NCBI GenBank assembly: GCA_019914945.1
Contig: CM034111.1
Coordinates: 6,944,001 to 7,008,000, forward strand
Source: Typha latifolia
Lineage: Eukaryota > Streptophyta > Magnoliopsida > Poales > Typhaceae
Direction: 5' to 3'
Length of the DNA: 64,000 nucleotides
The notes under the pieces are model-generated. The model was not told where the DNA came from. It did not search any database and saw only the letters and a program-made list of their open reading frames with translations. Each line of letters starts with the position of its first letter. The stretch's first letter is position 1. Shown piece after piece: positions 39,701 through 54,800 of the stretch. Position numbers and translations under genes: made by a program.

Positions 39701-42700
39701 ATCGGGTCGTGTTTGGGTCAGAGTGAAGTTGACCCGACCCGATTGCCACCCCTATAAGAAATAAAATAAAGATTCCTAAAATCGAACAAAAAACAAATTA
39801 CTAAGCTAATCTAAACAATCTCGAAATCTCCCTTAGATTGGTTTTTTGTTTCGCAGATGGAGTCCGAATCTAAAGATGTCTAAGGAAAAACGTAGATTCA
39901 CTGATCTAATATATATAATATCATATTTTTTGGATGTCGTATGAAAATTTGCTAATTATTTTTTCAAAACTGAAACTGTAAATTCCAGCAATCTAGGAAC
40001 TCAGATTAATTCTGACTCTGACTCAATTCAAACTTGGATCATATCATCGTAAGTAAGAGAGACTAGATTCTAGATGAAAACATCATATCCAAAATGAATA
40101 TAAATGATGGGGCTTATGGATTAAGTTAGCAAAGCTATTGCAATAATTAAATTAGAAGAAATTAGTTACAGATTTTGAGGTGCATAAAATAGTAGCTTAA
40201 GTTATCTTATTGCACTTTTCAGGTATAGAGAATCTTATCCTCCAAATCTAGCATTCAGATGAGTAGGACTACTTATCATATTTATGTAATTAGCTAAAGG
40301 GAAATATGTTGCATACCTTGTGAATGAATAGAATTGATTTTCATAATGAAATGGTGTGTTTTGTGAAATATTATATGAGCAATAGGATTTGGATTTGACA
40401 TGATTTCTCTATATTTGCTACTTAGTTGCATTTCTTATTTGATGCAAAGATTCACATCTAATTTATGCAAAAGTTCAATTTTGTCGATACCTTGCTTTGA
40501 TTTGCATGAATGCACTATAAAAAAAAGTGTTATCTTGGATTTGACATGATTTCTCTATATTTGCTACTTAGTTGCATTTCTTATTTGATGCAAAGATTCA
40601 CATCTAATTTATGCAAAAGTTCAATTTTGTCGATACCTTGCTTTGATTTGCATGAATGCACTATAAAAAAAAGTGTTATCTTGAAAGAGCTATATTTGTT
40701 GATTTCACACTCAAAATGAGCTTGATAATTGAAGTTTTTGTGAAGTTATATATTGGACTATAGGCTTAAAAGCCATCATTTGAGCTATTTGACAGGAACC
40801 ATGCATTATAACGGTTGGTTAGTAGATGAACTAACATGTGATAGCATGGATAGAAATTCAAAAACTCTAGTATTCCGGAGTATAAATGGGATGGATCCTA
40901 GTATCTCGGAGGTTAATAAGGGTGGGCCCCATTAGTTGACCTAATGCATTGATACTATATATATATACTTGAGATGTTAAGTATATCCTAGTATCCTAGT
41001 TATGTGATATATGATGTAGTTTTGTTTATGCTACATGCATTGGATTTATGCATTGAAATTCCATTTGGAATTATGGTTATTTGCGTACTCTGATATGATT
41101 TCAATAGCATATTCAGTTTTTAAACTCATTATATTATTCCCCCCATTTCAGATACCACAACACATGTACTTCTTCAACCAACTTGCATCTCCACCTCTGC
41201 CAATGACACAATAATAACAGCACAATGATTGTAAAGCAAAATAAGAAGGCTACTGTTTCAGATTTGGACTATATTTTCATTTAGGGGTTGCTAGATTTTC
41301 CTTTAGGGGTTTGCATGAGTCCGGACCGGTGATGTTACTCATCATCTATATAAGGACCTCAGCAGGTTTCTCAAGGCATCCAAGTGGTCCCTCAAGTCTA
41401 AGGAGTGAAAAAACATCAATTGTGAGGAAATCAATTGTTCGAGAGCAAGTCTACATCACCATACATTATCAAGAACCTTAGAGGAGCTTCATTGACTACT
41501 ATCGGTACTTAAAGTGATCCAAATCAGACCAGCAGTGGAAATAGTAAGTTTTCTTATAATTACGATTTTAGTGTAACAGATTGTAAGTTTTCTTATAATT
41601 GTTGGTATTGGTTTTTGATTGGTTTCCATATCTTGTGGGCCTATGCAGTATTACATGTCCCCTATTCCAGAATTCCATTTGGTATTAAAGCATATTTCTC
41701 TTATTTTAGAGAGAAAACTAGATATAGTTTTACCTAGAAAGAGACAGTCTACAGTTAAAACCCCCACTTTTAGATGGCACTAATTGTCTGAATTGGAAGC
41801 CTAGGATGAGGGCATTTCTCAAATCGATAGATGGTGAGTTTAGCTTGCTATAATTAATGGTTAAACTCCATGTAGGCAAATAGGATAAAATTGACTTCAG
41901 TGAGTTCCAGTTCGAACTAAAAGTTATGGTAATACCTAGAAAGAGACAGTCTACAGTTAAAACCCCCACTTTTAGATGGCACTAATTGTCTGAATTGGAA
42001 GCCTAGGATGAGGGCATTTCTCAAATCGATAGATGGTGAGTTTAGCTTGCTATAATTAATGGTTAAACTCCATGTAGGCAAATAGGATAAAATTGACTTC
42101 AGTGAGTTCCAGTTCGAACAGAAAAGTTATTACCATAACTTTTAGTCACGTCTCTCAGGATGAACTCCGGAGAAATTCTACATGTGAGGAAGCTAAAGAA
42201 GCTTAGGATATTTTTACAGACCACATATGAAAGTGCAGCCACTGTTAAATTGTCAAAACTTCAGAGATGACTGCCCCTTCAGTTGGAAGAAAATGAATAA
42301 CTTGATGAGTTATATGCAAAATTGAGTGATACTGCAAATTCATGTTTCAATCCTGATGAGAAAATTTTTGAAAGTAAAACTGTTACAAAAATTATGAGGT
42401 CCTTACCCAAGAGATTTCTAAGCTAAGGTTACTACTATAGAGGAAAGTAAAGATATTGATTCTATTAAAGTAAAACAATTATAGCAAATCTTCAAACTTA
42501 TGGATCTCCTCTAAGGTTCCCTAACAAATGAAAATGCATTGCATTGTCGTCTGTTAAGAAAGATGATTTTGATTCTGATGATGATATTAATTGTAAGATG
42601 TTTGTCTTATATATTAAAAAAATAAGACAAATTTTAAGAACAATAACAATTCTGCAGGGAAAATGAAAGGAAAGAGTCTTGAAAAGGGAAAGAATTCTAT

Positions 42701-45700
42701 TAATTCCTAAAATCTTCTACTCCTAAAGGTACTGAGCCTAAGAACAGAACTCAAGGGGAGAAATTCAGTGCTATGAGTGTCATAGTTTTGGGCACATTGC
42801 TCAAGAGTGCATTGGTCGCAAGAAAAAGGGCAAAGCTATGAAAGTTACTTAGAATGAATCGGATGATTTTAATGAAGAAGAATCCAAGTCCTACCAAGAT
42901 AAATATATTGTCTTTACTATTTCTTTGATACCTGTTAATGAATGCTGGGAGATGTCATTTATAGATGAGCAGGTTGAAAGCAAGAATGATGAGGACATTG
43001 ATATGGAAATCCAAACTGCCTATAACACACTGTTCCAAGAATTCTACAAGATAAAAAGGTCAAACATGAAACTAGTAGGAAAAATCAAAGCAGAAAACAA
43101 TTAAAAGAAGTCCTATTAAACCAAGTTGAAGATCCGAAGGTTGAAATTAAGGCAATACTAGACAAGAATAGGACACTTCATGAGAAACTGGATAACTCAT
43201 TCTCACTCTTTTGACTCATGAAATACTGTTTTTAACTTTTTATTGGATAAAATTCGGCACTTGGAATAAACATACATGAAAAAACGAACCAAAAAGACAA
43301 TTTACTTAAGAAAATTAATGCTTAATTTTGAATTACACAAGTCTAACATTTTGCCTAAAATTGAATCAATTACAAGTTCATGACTTCCTATTTAGGAAAA
43401 AGTCGTGTTTAGAGTAAGAGTCTAAGGCTATGTTTTTCTGGCCTAAATGATGGATAGACAATATTTGTAGATTAAAAACAACTATAAAACCTCCTGATTG
43501 AAAACTATGTTATGATGTTAAAAGCATGGTTTCTAGTTTCGGCCGATCCCGAGTGGGATCGGCCAAAACGGACCGATCCCAGCCGAAGCCAGTCGGTTTG
43601 CTGGTTTCGGCTGGGGTTTCAGCAATTTCGACCGAAACCCGATCCATTTCAGTCGGGATCAGCCGTTCCAAAACGGGTCGAACCCGACCTGGATCCGACT
43701 TGGGGGACATCAATAATTGATGTCCCCACCCCCCACCTGCCTCTCTCCCTTTTCTCTCTCTCTTTTCTTTTTTTTCTCTCTTTCTCTCTTTTCTTTCTTT
43801 CTCTATTTTCTTTCTTTCTCTCTTTCTCACTGGCGACTAAGTAGTGAGTAGATCTCCGGTGACCTCGACCTCCGGCGACGTTCTCCGACGAAGATTCGAC
43901 GACCTCGATCTCCGGCGACCTTGGGTAAGTTTTCTTTTCAGGTTTTTTTTTTCATTGTGCAGCAGCAATAGAGCGGCAGAGCGGCAGCAGCACCTGGTGC
44001 TGCTTATGCAGTTATGCCTCATAAATTTTAAATTATTTTTTATTTTATTTTGATTTTTGTTTATGTTTTTTAGTTGCAGAGTTAAAATATCAATGGCTCC
44101 AAAAGAGAAGTCATATGATACCGACATTGGGTGGCAACATTGCAGCACTATTGGGCAAGATAAAAGATGTGTTAAATGCAACTGGTATGGAAAGAAAATT
44201 AGTGGTAGTGTTAGCCGTTTGAAAAAACATTTAGTTGGAAGACAAGAAAATGTAGCAGCTTGCACTCAAGTGTCCTTGGAAGTTAGAAAGCAGATGTTGG
44301 CTCATTTAATTGGCAAAAAGAAGGATAAACAATCTGCACAACAAAGAGAGTCAATGGTTCGTGAAGAATTGATACATAATCTTGTACACATTAATGATGA
44401 TAGTAGTGAGCAAAGTGAGGAGGATGAGGAGGGCAATGAAAGAGAGCAAAAATATGCATAGAGCAGAAGAAGAGATGAGAAGAAGCACTGGTGGTAACTT
44501 TCAGAGATCTAAATCAATTAATATATGAGGAGAGAGAAAATATGGGGGCAACAGTTCTACCCATAGGACTCCTGGTGTTACAGCACAGTCTAAAAATATT
44601 GGACCAATAGATACATATCTTTAGAAAAAAAGGAGTCATACACAGACTTCCATCAAGACAGCTCTCAAAGGAATTAAAAATGCAAACAAACACATTGATA
44701 AGGCTATCTCTAAATTTTTCTTCTACAATCATATTCCTTTCAATGTAGCTAATAATCCTTACTATCACACTATGGTGGATGCTATACAATCAATAGAGTC
44801 TGGTGTTCCCCCTCCTAGTTCAAATGATATTGCTACTAAATATCTTGACTCAGAGATAGATGAACTTCATACTTATATTAAGACATTTAAATTTGGTTGT
44901 ACACTGATGTGTGATGAGTGGAGTATACAAAATAGAAGAAATATAATTAATTTCTTAGTGTATTCTGGCATGGAGACAATATTTTTGAAGTTTGTGGATG
45001 CTACTGCTCATTTCAAAAATGCAGATTATATTTGTCAGTTGATGGATGAGGTGGTACAAGAAATCGGTAAAAAAAGAGTAGTCCAAGTAGTTACTAATAA
45101 TGGGGCAAATTATAAAGCTGCTGAAAATTTACTGATGATTAAAAGACCTCATTTATATTGGACGTCATGTGTTGCACATCGTATTGATCTAATATTAGAA
45201 GATATTGCAAAAGAGCCTGAAATTGACATGGTCATACGTGAAGGTCAGAGGTTAACAAATTTTATATATAACCATGGTTGGGTTCTTAATTTACTCAGGT
45301 AGATGACTGGTGGTGGGGAGATCATCAGATCCGGGGTCACTAGATTTGCCACTCACTTTTTAGCCTTGGAGAGCATCATGCGCTACAAAGATGATATTAT
45401 GCAGATGTTTACATCACAGGAGTGGTCTATAAAAATTAAGAATATGAAACCTAAAGATAAATCTTTAGGTGAAACTTTGAAAAATATGGTTCTTGGAAAT
45501 ACAGTTTGGAATAATATTACAATTACCACCACAGTATTTGAGCGTCTTGTCAAAGTATTAAGACTTGTAGACAGTGATGACAAGTCTGAGATGGGTTTCT
45601 TATATGAGGCAATGGACATAACTAAAGAATCAATAAAAAAAATATGGGACAAAGTTTTAGGAAGTGGTGGAAGATGATTGATTCTAGATGGAACAAACAA

Positions 45701-48700
45701 TTATATAGAGATATACACGCTACTGGTAGGCATGCTTTTAAGTTTTAAGTTTTAATTTACTAATTTACTTTTATTTATGAATATTTTAATATTTGAATGC
45801 TTACAAATTTTATATTTCTACAGGGTATTTTCTTAATCCAAGATTTCAATTCTCTAAAAATGTCAATAATGATAGTGAAGTCTTGTTGGGGGTTAGAAAG
45901 ATAATCAGCAAGCTTGAGCCTGATATTCATAAACAAATCCTATGCGATAAAGAAGTGAGTTATGATTCAATTAAATAATTTTATTATTATTTGTTTCAAG
46001 TTTTAACTTTCAATATAATCAATAAGCTAATTATTTATTTCGATTTCCAGATGGAGAGATATAGATTAAGAGCTGGACAATTCAAGATCGCTAAAAGTTC
46101 TTTGCGGTGACTATATTCTCATAACACTCCAAATGAATGGTGGTCTATCTATAAATGGGAGGAGACACCAAATTTAACGCCAATAGCAAAGAAGATTTTA
46201 AGTCAAACCGTGTCTTCATCACAGTGTGAAAGAAATTGGACTACTTTCTCCTTAATCTACACAAAAACACATAACCGATTGACAATGGAAAGATTGGAGA
46301 AGTTAGTTTTTTGTCATTATAATATGAGATTGAGGGAAAGAAATTTAAGAAGAAAGGCAGAAAATAAACAACTGATTGATTTAAATCATGTTTTTGATGA
46401 AGAAGACCCCTTGACTCCATGGATCAGAGAAATAGAGGACAAGTTATTAGATGACAGAGATAACCCATAGTTAGATGAAATATTGGGAGAGACCACGACG
46501 AGGGCAGAGGCTGGTACGAGTCATTCAGCAGTGAGAGATAGTATATCTACTAGTACCAGTCATAGTCGTGATGATACATATGGTGGTGAGATCGTTCCAT
46601 CTATATTTGTTGAGGAAAGTCAAGGAGACATAAGAAGTGAAGACAGAGAAACTGAGGATATATATACATATCAGCGACATCGTCATGAGATGCATTTTGG
46701 TTCCTATGATTATGGTACATCGAGTATTTATTGTTTGGAGCCATCACAAGATCCATATGCTAGTTAATATCCTCAGTATTCTCAGTATTCTCAGGCACAA
46801 GATCCAAATGCTGGTTATTATCCTCCTCAAATGCAAGTCACACAACAAGATCTATACAATATGACTAGTATGATAGAATCACTTTTTAGAGCATTAGGTC
46901 CCAGACATCAATATTTACAAATTTATGGTGATTATGATGATGAAGACTATAGAAATTTACGAGAACCAGCTCGGTATTCATCAAAGTTTTAAATTTTGAG
47001 TAAGTTAATATATTTTTTAAGTTTTTAGACTTCATATGTGAGTAATTTTTGTTTTCTTATTTTTTGTCATTTTTTTCTCAATTTTTCTACATTTTTAAAT
47101 AATATTTAAAATTTTATATAATTAAAAAATAGTACGATCCGATACGAACGGCCGATACGTATCATTTTTCTGGACGGCCGATATTGATCCCGATCCCGAT
47201 ACTAGGAACCTTGGTTAAAAGATAGTAGGTTGTCTTAATATGACACAACTTGGGTTTATATATTTTGAAAAGATAATACAACTTGAAAGTCATTAATAAA
47301 ACACCTAACTAGGAAGGGAAAGTTGATGAACTTCTTACATGGTAGACTTGTTTTTTATGATGCACTATCTAAATCTCCTAAAACCATGAGGAAATTCTTC
47401 AAATGTCTTAAACCATGAACTTAAAGATCCCAATGGATGAAACTAACATTAAGAAAGTGTAGCATCAATGCAGGGCATGTAACATAAGAACCCACACCAA
47501 GTATCATATATAAATCATAGCATAGAATGAAGTTCAAAACAAAAGCAAATGAACCACCAAAATCCCCAGCTGAAGTCGAGAAAGAACAATAGGCAATCAA
47601 AGCTACTACTCCACAATACTGCTATAATAACTCAATTTTGGAGCATAATTGACATACCATAAGTTATGCCCTTCTAGAGGTTTACCCAGAACTCCATAAG
47701 TTCCAGATTCCACAGGTCTATAGCACTGCATTATTATTTTATTGATGAGTTTCTATATAGATATTTATTAGTAGGATGTTAAAAATGAAAACAAATATAT
47801 CCAAGTACATGGAGAAACAGAAACTTACATCAATAGCTTCATGCATATCAGGTTTTCCTTTAGTAATATTTTCTCCAACTCCCTGATATCCTCTGATGAG
47901 CAAAACCAAGAACAAGTAAACACCATCAGATTCCACATGCTTTTAACTGATTAGGTATAAGATCTGCCATTTGTTGCAGCTAATCTAATAAATTTGTTTT
48001 AGATTAAAGAAGCATTACCTGTATCCACTCTCTGGGGTCATCTTAACCCTAATCTTTTCCTCATAAGGAAGATCAAAGAATTGATGTGTTATATCTCTAA
48101 CGTCTTTGACAAGTGAATCAGGAATGCCATGACCTTTCTGTTAAGGATAGGTGGTTAAAAATAGTTGAAACATGAAAGGAACTGTGTGTATGTTCCTCTA
48201 TTTAATTTAATATAACATGGAGAACAAAGACAGCTATTTCACTAGTCAGTAATTTCATAGCAGGAGTGAACTACATTTCAGTTTTCGTATGATATAGTAC
48301 TGTAATATAGCCTTTCTTGTACAACATATTGAGTATGACAGATTGAAGATAAATAGAATCTAGTGAAAGCAAAATTAATTTATCTCAGAGCTCATGCCAT
48401 GTAAAAGTAACATAAGCTATCCCTTTTGTAACTTCGGATAACAAAACTATCATGTAGAAGTAGGGGTGAAAACGGAACGGATACGGATCGGATAGTGCTC
48501 AATCCATATTCGGATCCATATTTTTAGTCCGGATACGAATTCAGATACGGTTATTGGATGGATAGTAAAATTTAAAACCATATCCTAACTAAACAGATAC
48601 GGATAATTTTCGGATAGAGAATCGAATCTTAAACATATATTAATTAAATTTAAAAGAATTATAATATTTTATTTAGATATAATTAACACAAAAATATTAA

Positions 48701-48780
48701 GAGTTTTACAACAAATAAATTTTTTGTATGTCAAATATGTAAAATTAGAGAAATTAATCTCTATAAATAATATATAATGT

Positions 48781-48811
<31 letters not shown>

Positions 48812-51800
48812 TTTACTATTTAAATAAGTAAACTAAAAACTGTAAATCATTCAAAATAATATGCAAGTAAACGGATATCCGATATCCGTATCCGAATCCA
48901 AAAAATATATCCGACCCGTATCCGAATCCGTATCCGAATCGGATAGAAATTTTCTATCTGAATTCAATCCAAATCGGGTCGGATAGCGGGTCGGATCGGA
49001 GTTAATCCGACCCGTTTTCACCCCTATGTAGGAGCAATATCAAGGATAAAACAAACTTTCACCAGTGTTTGTGATCTCAAAACAAACTTTTAGCATGCAT
49101 CCGGAACAGATAAAAAATGCATGAAAATATCATAAATGCAGGAAAATTACCAAGGGATTCTTTCATTTGGCTACATGATGTCTTAACTAAGGAAGATACA
49201 AATTAGACGTGATGTTGTTACAAGAATTGGAGGTTTCGACCGTCTGACATCATAGAAACCTGATGCCGGAGATAGTGATAAATGTGAATTTTAAATGCTA
49301 GAGATCGAGTAGTTGATCTTTGAAGTCAAAATTGAGTCAAGACTAGCTAGACTAAGTTTATTGGGGCCATTCTTCTATTTTTGTCATTTATTTGACATAC
49401 TTAGATGTATTTTCTTAATTTTTGTATTCAGGTATATCTTAGGCTTAATTTAAAGGTGTATGGGTTAATAAGTTAATAGTTTATTAGGCCTTGTTTGCTT
49501 TGGGTTTAGAAATTAGAAACCCCCGCCTTGAACTAGTTCAAGGACCCCTAAAGACCTAAACTATTTTAGTAACCAAACATTTTTTTTTATTCTTTTTGTA
49601 TCTAATCAAATTTACTCTCCAAAAAATCAAGACTATGAAATGAGACTAACTAATCGAGTTCGGGGCTTAGTCTCAAACCAAATATTAGCTCGCTTGTATC
49701 GGGTGGCCATGATAGCATATCCATAACTCAATTCTCCATTCTCTTTGATGCAAACTAAGTCTAATTGGATCACATCATGGGGATATTGGGCTCGATAGAT
49801 CAAGTATATTTATCTTTTAATTAATTTATGATATAAACCCTTAATGCAGATCTAGTTAAATCATGTAAGCCCTTAAGGCAAACCCAATTAAGTCATGAAA
49901 ACTCTTAAAATAAATCTGGTTAAGTCAAGTAACCTTATAAAACAAGCCAAATTAAGTCATATAAACTTTTAAGACAAATCCTAATTCGAGTTGTGCAAAG
50001 CCTTTAGGGCTAGTCCGAATGGGACTTATTGTACCCGACATTTATATAAGAGGAGTTGGACTCCTTTGTTTAATCATCCAATCATTGTGAAATTATTTTA
50101 GCCTTAAGTTATCTTAGGAGTAAGGGTAAGATAATCTAGGAGTAGAACTACATTAATCTTCTTTCTCCACCATCACCACCGCTATCATCCCTTCTATAAC
50201 CGAGATCCACCACCTTCCATCCTCTCCATCAACCATCATTCACTCTAACCGAAGCATAGACTCTCTTGTTGTGAATCAAATAATTGGTCTTTAACACTCT
50301 TCCTACACACTATTTTATAGTCGTATCGAAGTAGCTTAAATACCCATCGTTGTTATGCCAATATATGTATTCGTTGACCCAAAAAGTAAGATAAACTTCA
50401 TTGATCAACGAGGATAGTAAAGCAACGACCAATGAGATATGGGTGCCACTTTGTCACAACATAAATAATGGCCAATATCTTTTGCTCATATATGAACAGT
50501 TGCTAAGATTTGGGTGAGAGCCTTTATAACGCCCCTGCCCGGTATAGGCACGTGTACGCCCATGTGCCCACAAGGCATACGCAGCGCACGCGATAGGACA
50601 AGCGGGGCCCATCACGCATAGATACTCCTGTGCACATATAATCATGACATCATCAAATAAAACCTGCTAACCTATCCATAATCACATAATCCATCACGAA
50701 ATAAATCATACTAATAACTAAATAAACCTGTTAACATAAGAATATTCAAGTCCACAATAATATACACTAGACCACTACATAATCTAGCAGGACCCACACA
50801 GGCCACAACAAACCATCAAGATAACACTAAAACAACTAATGCACGAGTACACTATGATTCGACCTGTATTATACAAATCATCGTCTAATACAAAAGAGTA
50901 CAAATATTAAATACTCGTACAACTCAATTTCTATATAAACTATCATCTATATCATCTCCCATCTATAGCTCACCTTATCATCACTCTAAAATTTTTTAAG
51001 ATATCTCAAGTCGCAATCACGTATCACATATCTGAGGGGGTTAGAAAAAAAATAAAGAGAGAGTCATGAGCAAATAACTCAGTGAATAGACCTACCCCGA
51101 ATCAGTGATGCCAAACAAAGAATAAATCATGTACTGGAATAATATGAATCGAAATAGCATCATGTCATGAATAAATATATGAATGTATCATCAATAATAC
51201 ATAGATGAAAAATAGATAATATGTCATAACTGATAAATTGTATAATCCTCGATAATGAATAAACAAATCTCCATATTATACTATCATCATAACTCTCTCA
51301 AATATGACACATGATGCATGCCGACCATGACGATGATATGATATCAAATGCAACCATATATGATGTATATTAACTACTCGATAATCAGGTAATCAAATGA
51401 TAATGAAATCATATGCATTTCTCAACATCTCAGTCATCAAGGTCAGCTCTATATGTTATCATCATAGTAGATCACTGTACACAGTAAATACCCAGTACCC
51501 GGTCTCAACATCATGCCCAAAGGCTCAGAGCATACTCTGTCGTTCGCAAGGAGTATCTCAAATATAACTATACCTTGCCATCCGCTAAGGGTATCAGCAT
51601 CCATCCAGGCCGGGTACCCTTTTAGCTGATAGAAATCTCGTGAGGATAACTCACCACATATGCCCTGGTGAACGGCATGTGTCTGAATGTCTGCTGCACA
51701 CACAGACTAACGACCTCAGACGTAAGGCCAACAGAATCGCAACTATATTGAGCGATCAATCATCCACCAAGCGCGTCCTAACCCTCGCGCCCACTCGGGT

Positions 51801-54800
51801 ATCCTCACGCTTTCTATCAACTATCCTATTAATCACATTTCATACTTTCCTTCTAAATGACAGATCATATGCATATATCCAGTACGATAACAAGTTAATG
51901 CATAACAGGAATTTAGATGGAATAGGAATCAAGAGAAATATGATACAATGTAGTCTCCACTATGTAGTCAACACATGCATACTCATGCTAATCTATTACA
52001 TGCATATTCATGCTACAGATCAACTCGGTATACAATCATAACAGTAGAATCATCTCCAATTATCTCTATATATATCACCAATGTACTCATATCCCAGATC
52101 AGCATAATCAAATGCATGATAAAATATGCTCGACTATAATCATCTCTAGATAAAATCATATAATCATGCCGGAGGCCAAAACATGCATGTACATAATATA
52201 TAATATAACCTAATTTGAGAAAGGCGTCTAGGGGATAAGACTACTCACTCTTATCTGAAGACGCAAACCACGTATCCCTTACATCCGCCAACCAACCAAG
52301 TGACACTCATCGCTAGCAAGATCCACGGGGTCTCAAATAAGGAGTTCGAGATCTGAAAATGTTTAAGTAACATAAAGTTAGTTGTTTATCTCATTATAAT
52401 TTGTTCGAGTAAAATATGATGATTTATTAGATTTTAGAATTTCTACTTATTTTTATAACTAGCTAAATTTTTAATTATAAATAAAAAATATAAATATAGA
52501 AAAAAACCTAATTATAATAAAATTATATCTTGATTAATTAGGGACTATGTAGTCATTACTTTATAAAATAATAAATAAATACATAAGCCGATTATTTTAT
52601 TTGTTACAAAATAATAATGTATAATAAATTATTAGAATTATTTAAAATGTATCTCATAAAAATATTAGTATATAAATTTGATAATTATAATTTACAAATC
52701 TATATATTAATCTAATAGAGATATAAATATATAAATATGAGTATTACCTATATTTATACCTAATTAACCATTGATTATACAAATTATAATTAATACTAAT
52801 CATATTGAAGAATATATATTATTATTAAAATAATAAATATCTAAATAATCTATTTGCATTAATTAAGAAGGAAAACCTAAATAAATAGCGTCAATAAAAT
52901 AAATAAATAACTAATTAATTAATTAATTAAAACACTGCCATCAGTGCTGGGCTCGGCCCAGCACTGTAGCAGAAGAAGGAGAAGAAGCCGAGGAAGAAGA
53001 AGAAAAAGAAAGAAAGAAAGAAGAAGAAGAAGGAGAAGAAGAAGAAGAAGAGAGAACGCGAGCTAAGGGAAAAGAAAGGAGAAAGGAAGAGAAATAAAAG
53101 ATAAGAAGAAGAAAAAGAAGAAGAATAAGAAGAAGAAGAGAAGAGGAAGAGAAGAAAGAGAGAAGGTGAGGGAGAGGGTTTGCGGACTTGGGCCGGCGAG
53201 GAGGGCACTGGCCTCTGGTGGCCATCCAGCGGCAAGCCTCTCGCCGACGGCTCGGCTCCGGCGAGCCCGAGCCCGAGGCAAGAAATAAGAAAGAGAGAGA
53301 GAGATAGTGATAGAGAGAGAGAAAAAGGAAGAGGAAGAAGGAGGCTCACATGCGGTAGCACGACGACAGCGGCAGTGGGTCGGCAGTGGGAGAGAGAGAG
53401 AGAGAGAGAGTTTGAGGGAAGGAGAGAGAGATCGAAAAAGAGAGAGGAGAAGAAAAAGATAGAGAGAGAGGCGGTGGGGGTTGGCAAAGGCTGCGGCGAC
53501 GCTAGGGCCACACAGTGCATGGGCACGAGGCCGGCCACACACGTCGTGCCCATAACACAGTTTTTTTTTTGTTTTTTTTAGGATAGGTAATAGGCTTGTT
53601 GAGATAGGTCAGGGATCGACCTTCTTGCATGAGCATAACTCCAATGCCAACCCCTGAAGCATCATATTCAATGACGAATGTCTTCAAAAAATATCAAAAC
53701 GGGAGTGACTGTCATGGTAGCCTTCCACTTCTCGAAAGCATCTCGTGTCTTAGCCATCCATATAAACTCATCTTTTTCAATAAGGATGTCAGTAGGGCAG
53801 TAATCTTTTCATGCCCAATAAGACGACAATAGTTGCCCATAAGACCACAAATTCGTCAATAGAGGCCATCTCACCATGTTTGTAATTTTCTCAAGGTCCG
53901 CCAAAAGGAAGCACGAATACTCCATTTTGGGCAAAGTATCCATATCTGAATACTTATCGATACGATACGGCCCAAATACATATTCAATATGTTTTTAGAG
54001 TATCCGGAATTAAAATAATTAATTTTTGTTTTCAGATATGGGATGGATACGATTGGATGTGGCTCGAATACGTTTGGGATATGGCTCGGATATGTTTTGG
54101 ATACAACCCGGATATATTTTTGGTTTTAATGGGTAATCAAGGCAGGTTTAACTTTATAAACTTGTTACCCTACCCGATTACCCATTAAGCTTATTACCCT
54201 TTCGTCTCCCCTCCCCCCTGCGCCCCTTTTGTTATTCGGCTCTCTAAAAAATAACGTGCCCTAGGCCCTCTCTTCGACGACTGAATGGCGTCTTCTCTCT
54301 CGACGAACTAGCTGATGACGACACCATCAACACCGATCTTCCTCTCACTCTGAAATCGACCGAAACTTCAAAAAGTTTTATTTTTTGTTCTAGAGGTGAA
54401 ACTAAAACCAAAACTGAAATGTCGATCCAATTCTAGAACAACTAAATAAAACATAAAATGCATGTTCCATAAATTAATGTGACTACTTTCAAGTTTTACA
54501 TACTAGGAAATATGGGACAACAAACATGTATCGGGATTTATTGCAATGATGCAATATGTGAATGATAAAAGACCAAGAAGACATGCATAATACCAACAAA
54601 AGCATACTGAAATGTACCATTTAACAACAAGATAACCTGCCTAGATTCCTCAATGCTGACTATCATGATGTATTGTAAAACAGAGAAATTAGTTCATGTA
54701 AGATGGTTTCAACATAAATAGTGCACAGGAATTTCAACCATACCACATAAAAGAATCCAGTATCTTTACAAGCCTCATCCAACAATCTAACAACTTCCAA

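Noticed and set aside
43512..44053. Open frames of about 100 codons in several phases around 43512-44053
   Set aside because: They overlap the hAT terminal GATCCCGA arrays and a CT/TTTC tract; the phases compete with each other and the real transposase starts at 44093.
52927..53581. Long overlapping frames on both strands (Ser/Leu/Phe-rich on one, Arg/Glu-rich on the other)
   Set aside because: They are produced by GA/CT low-complexity sequence inside a solo LTR. All frames look alike and no domain or conserved motif is present.
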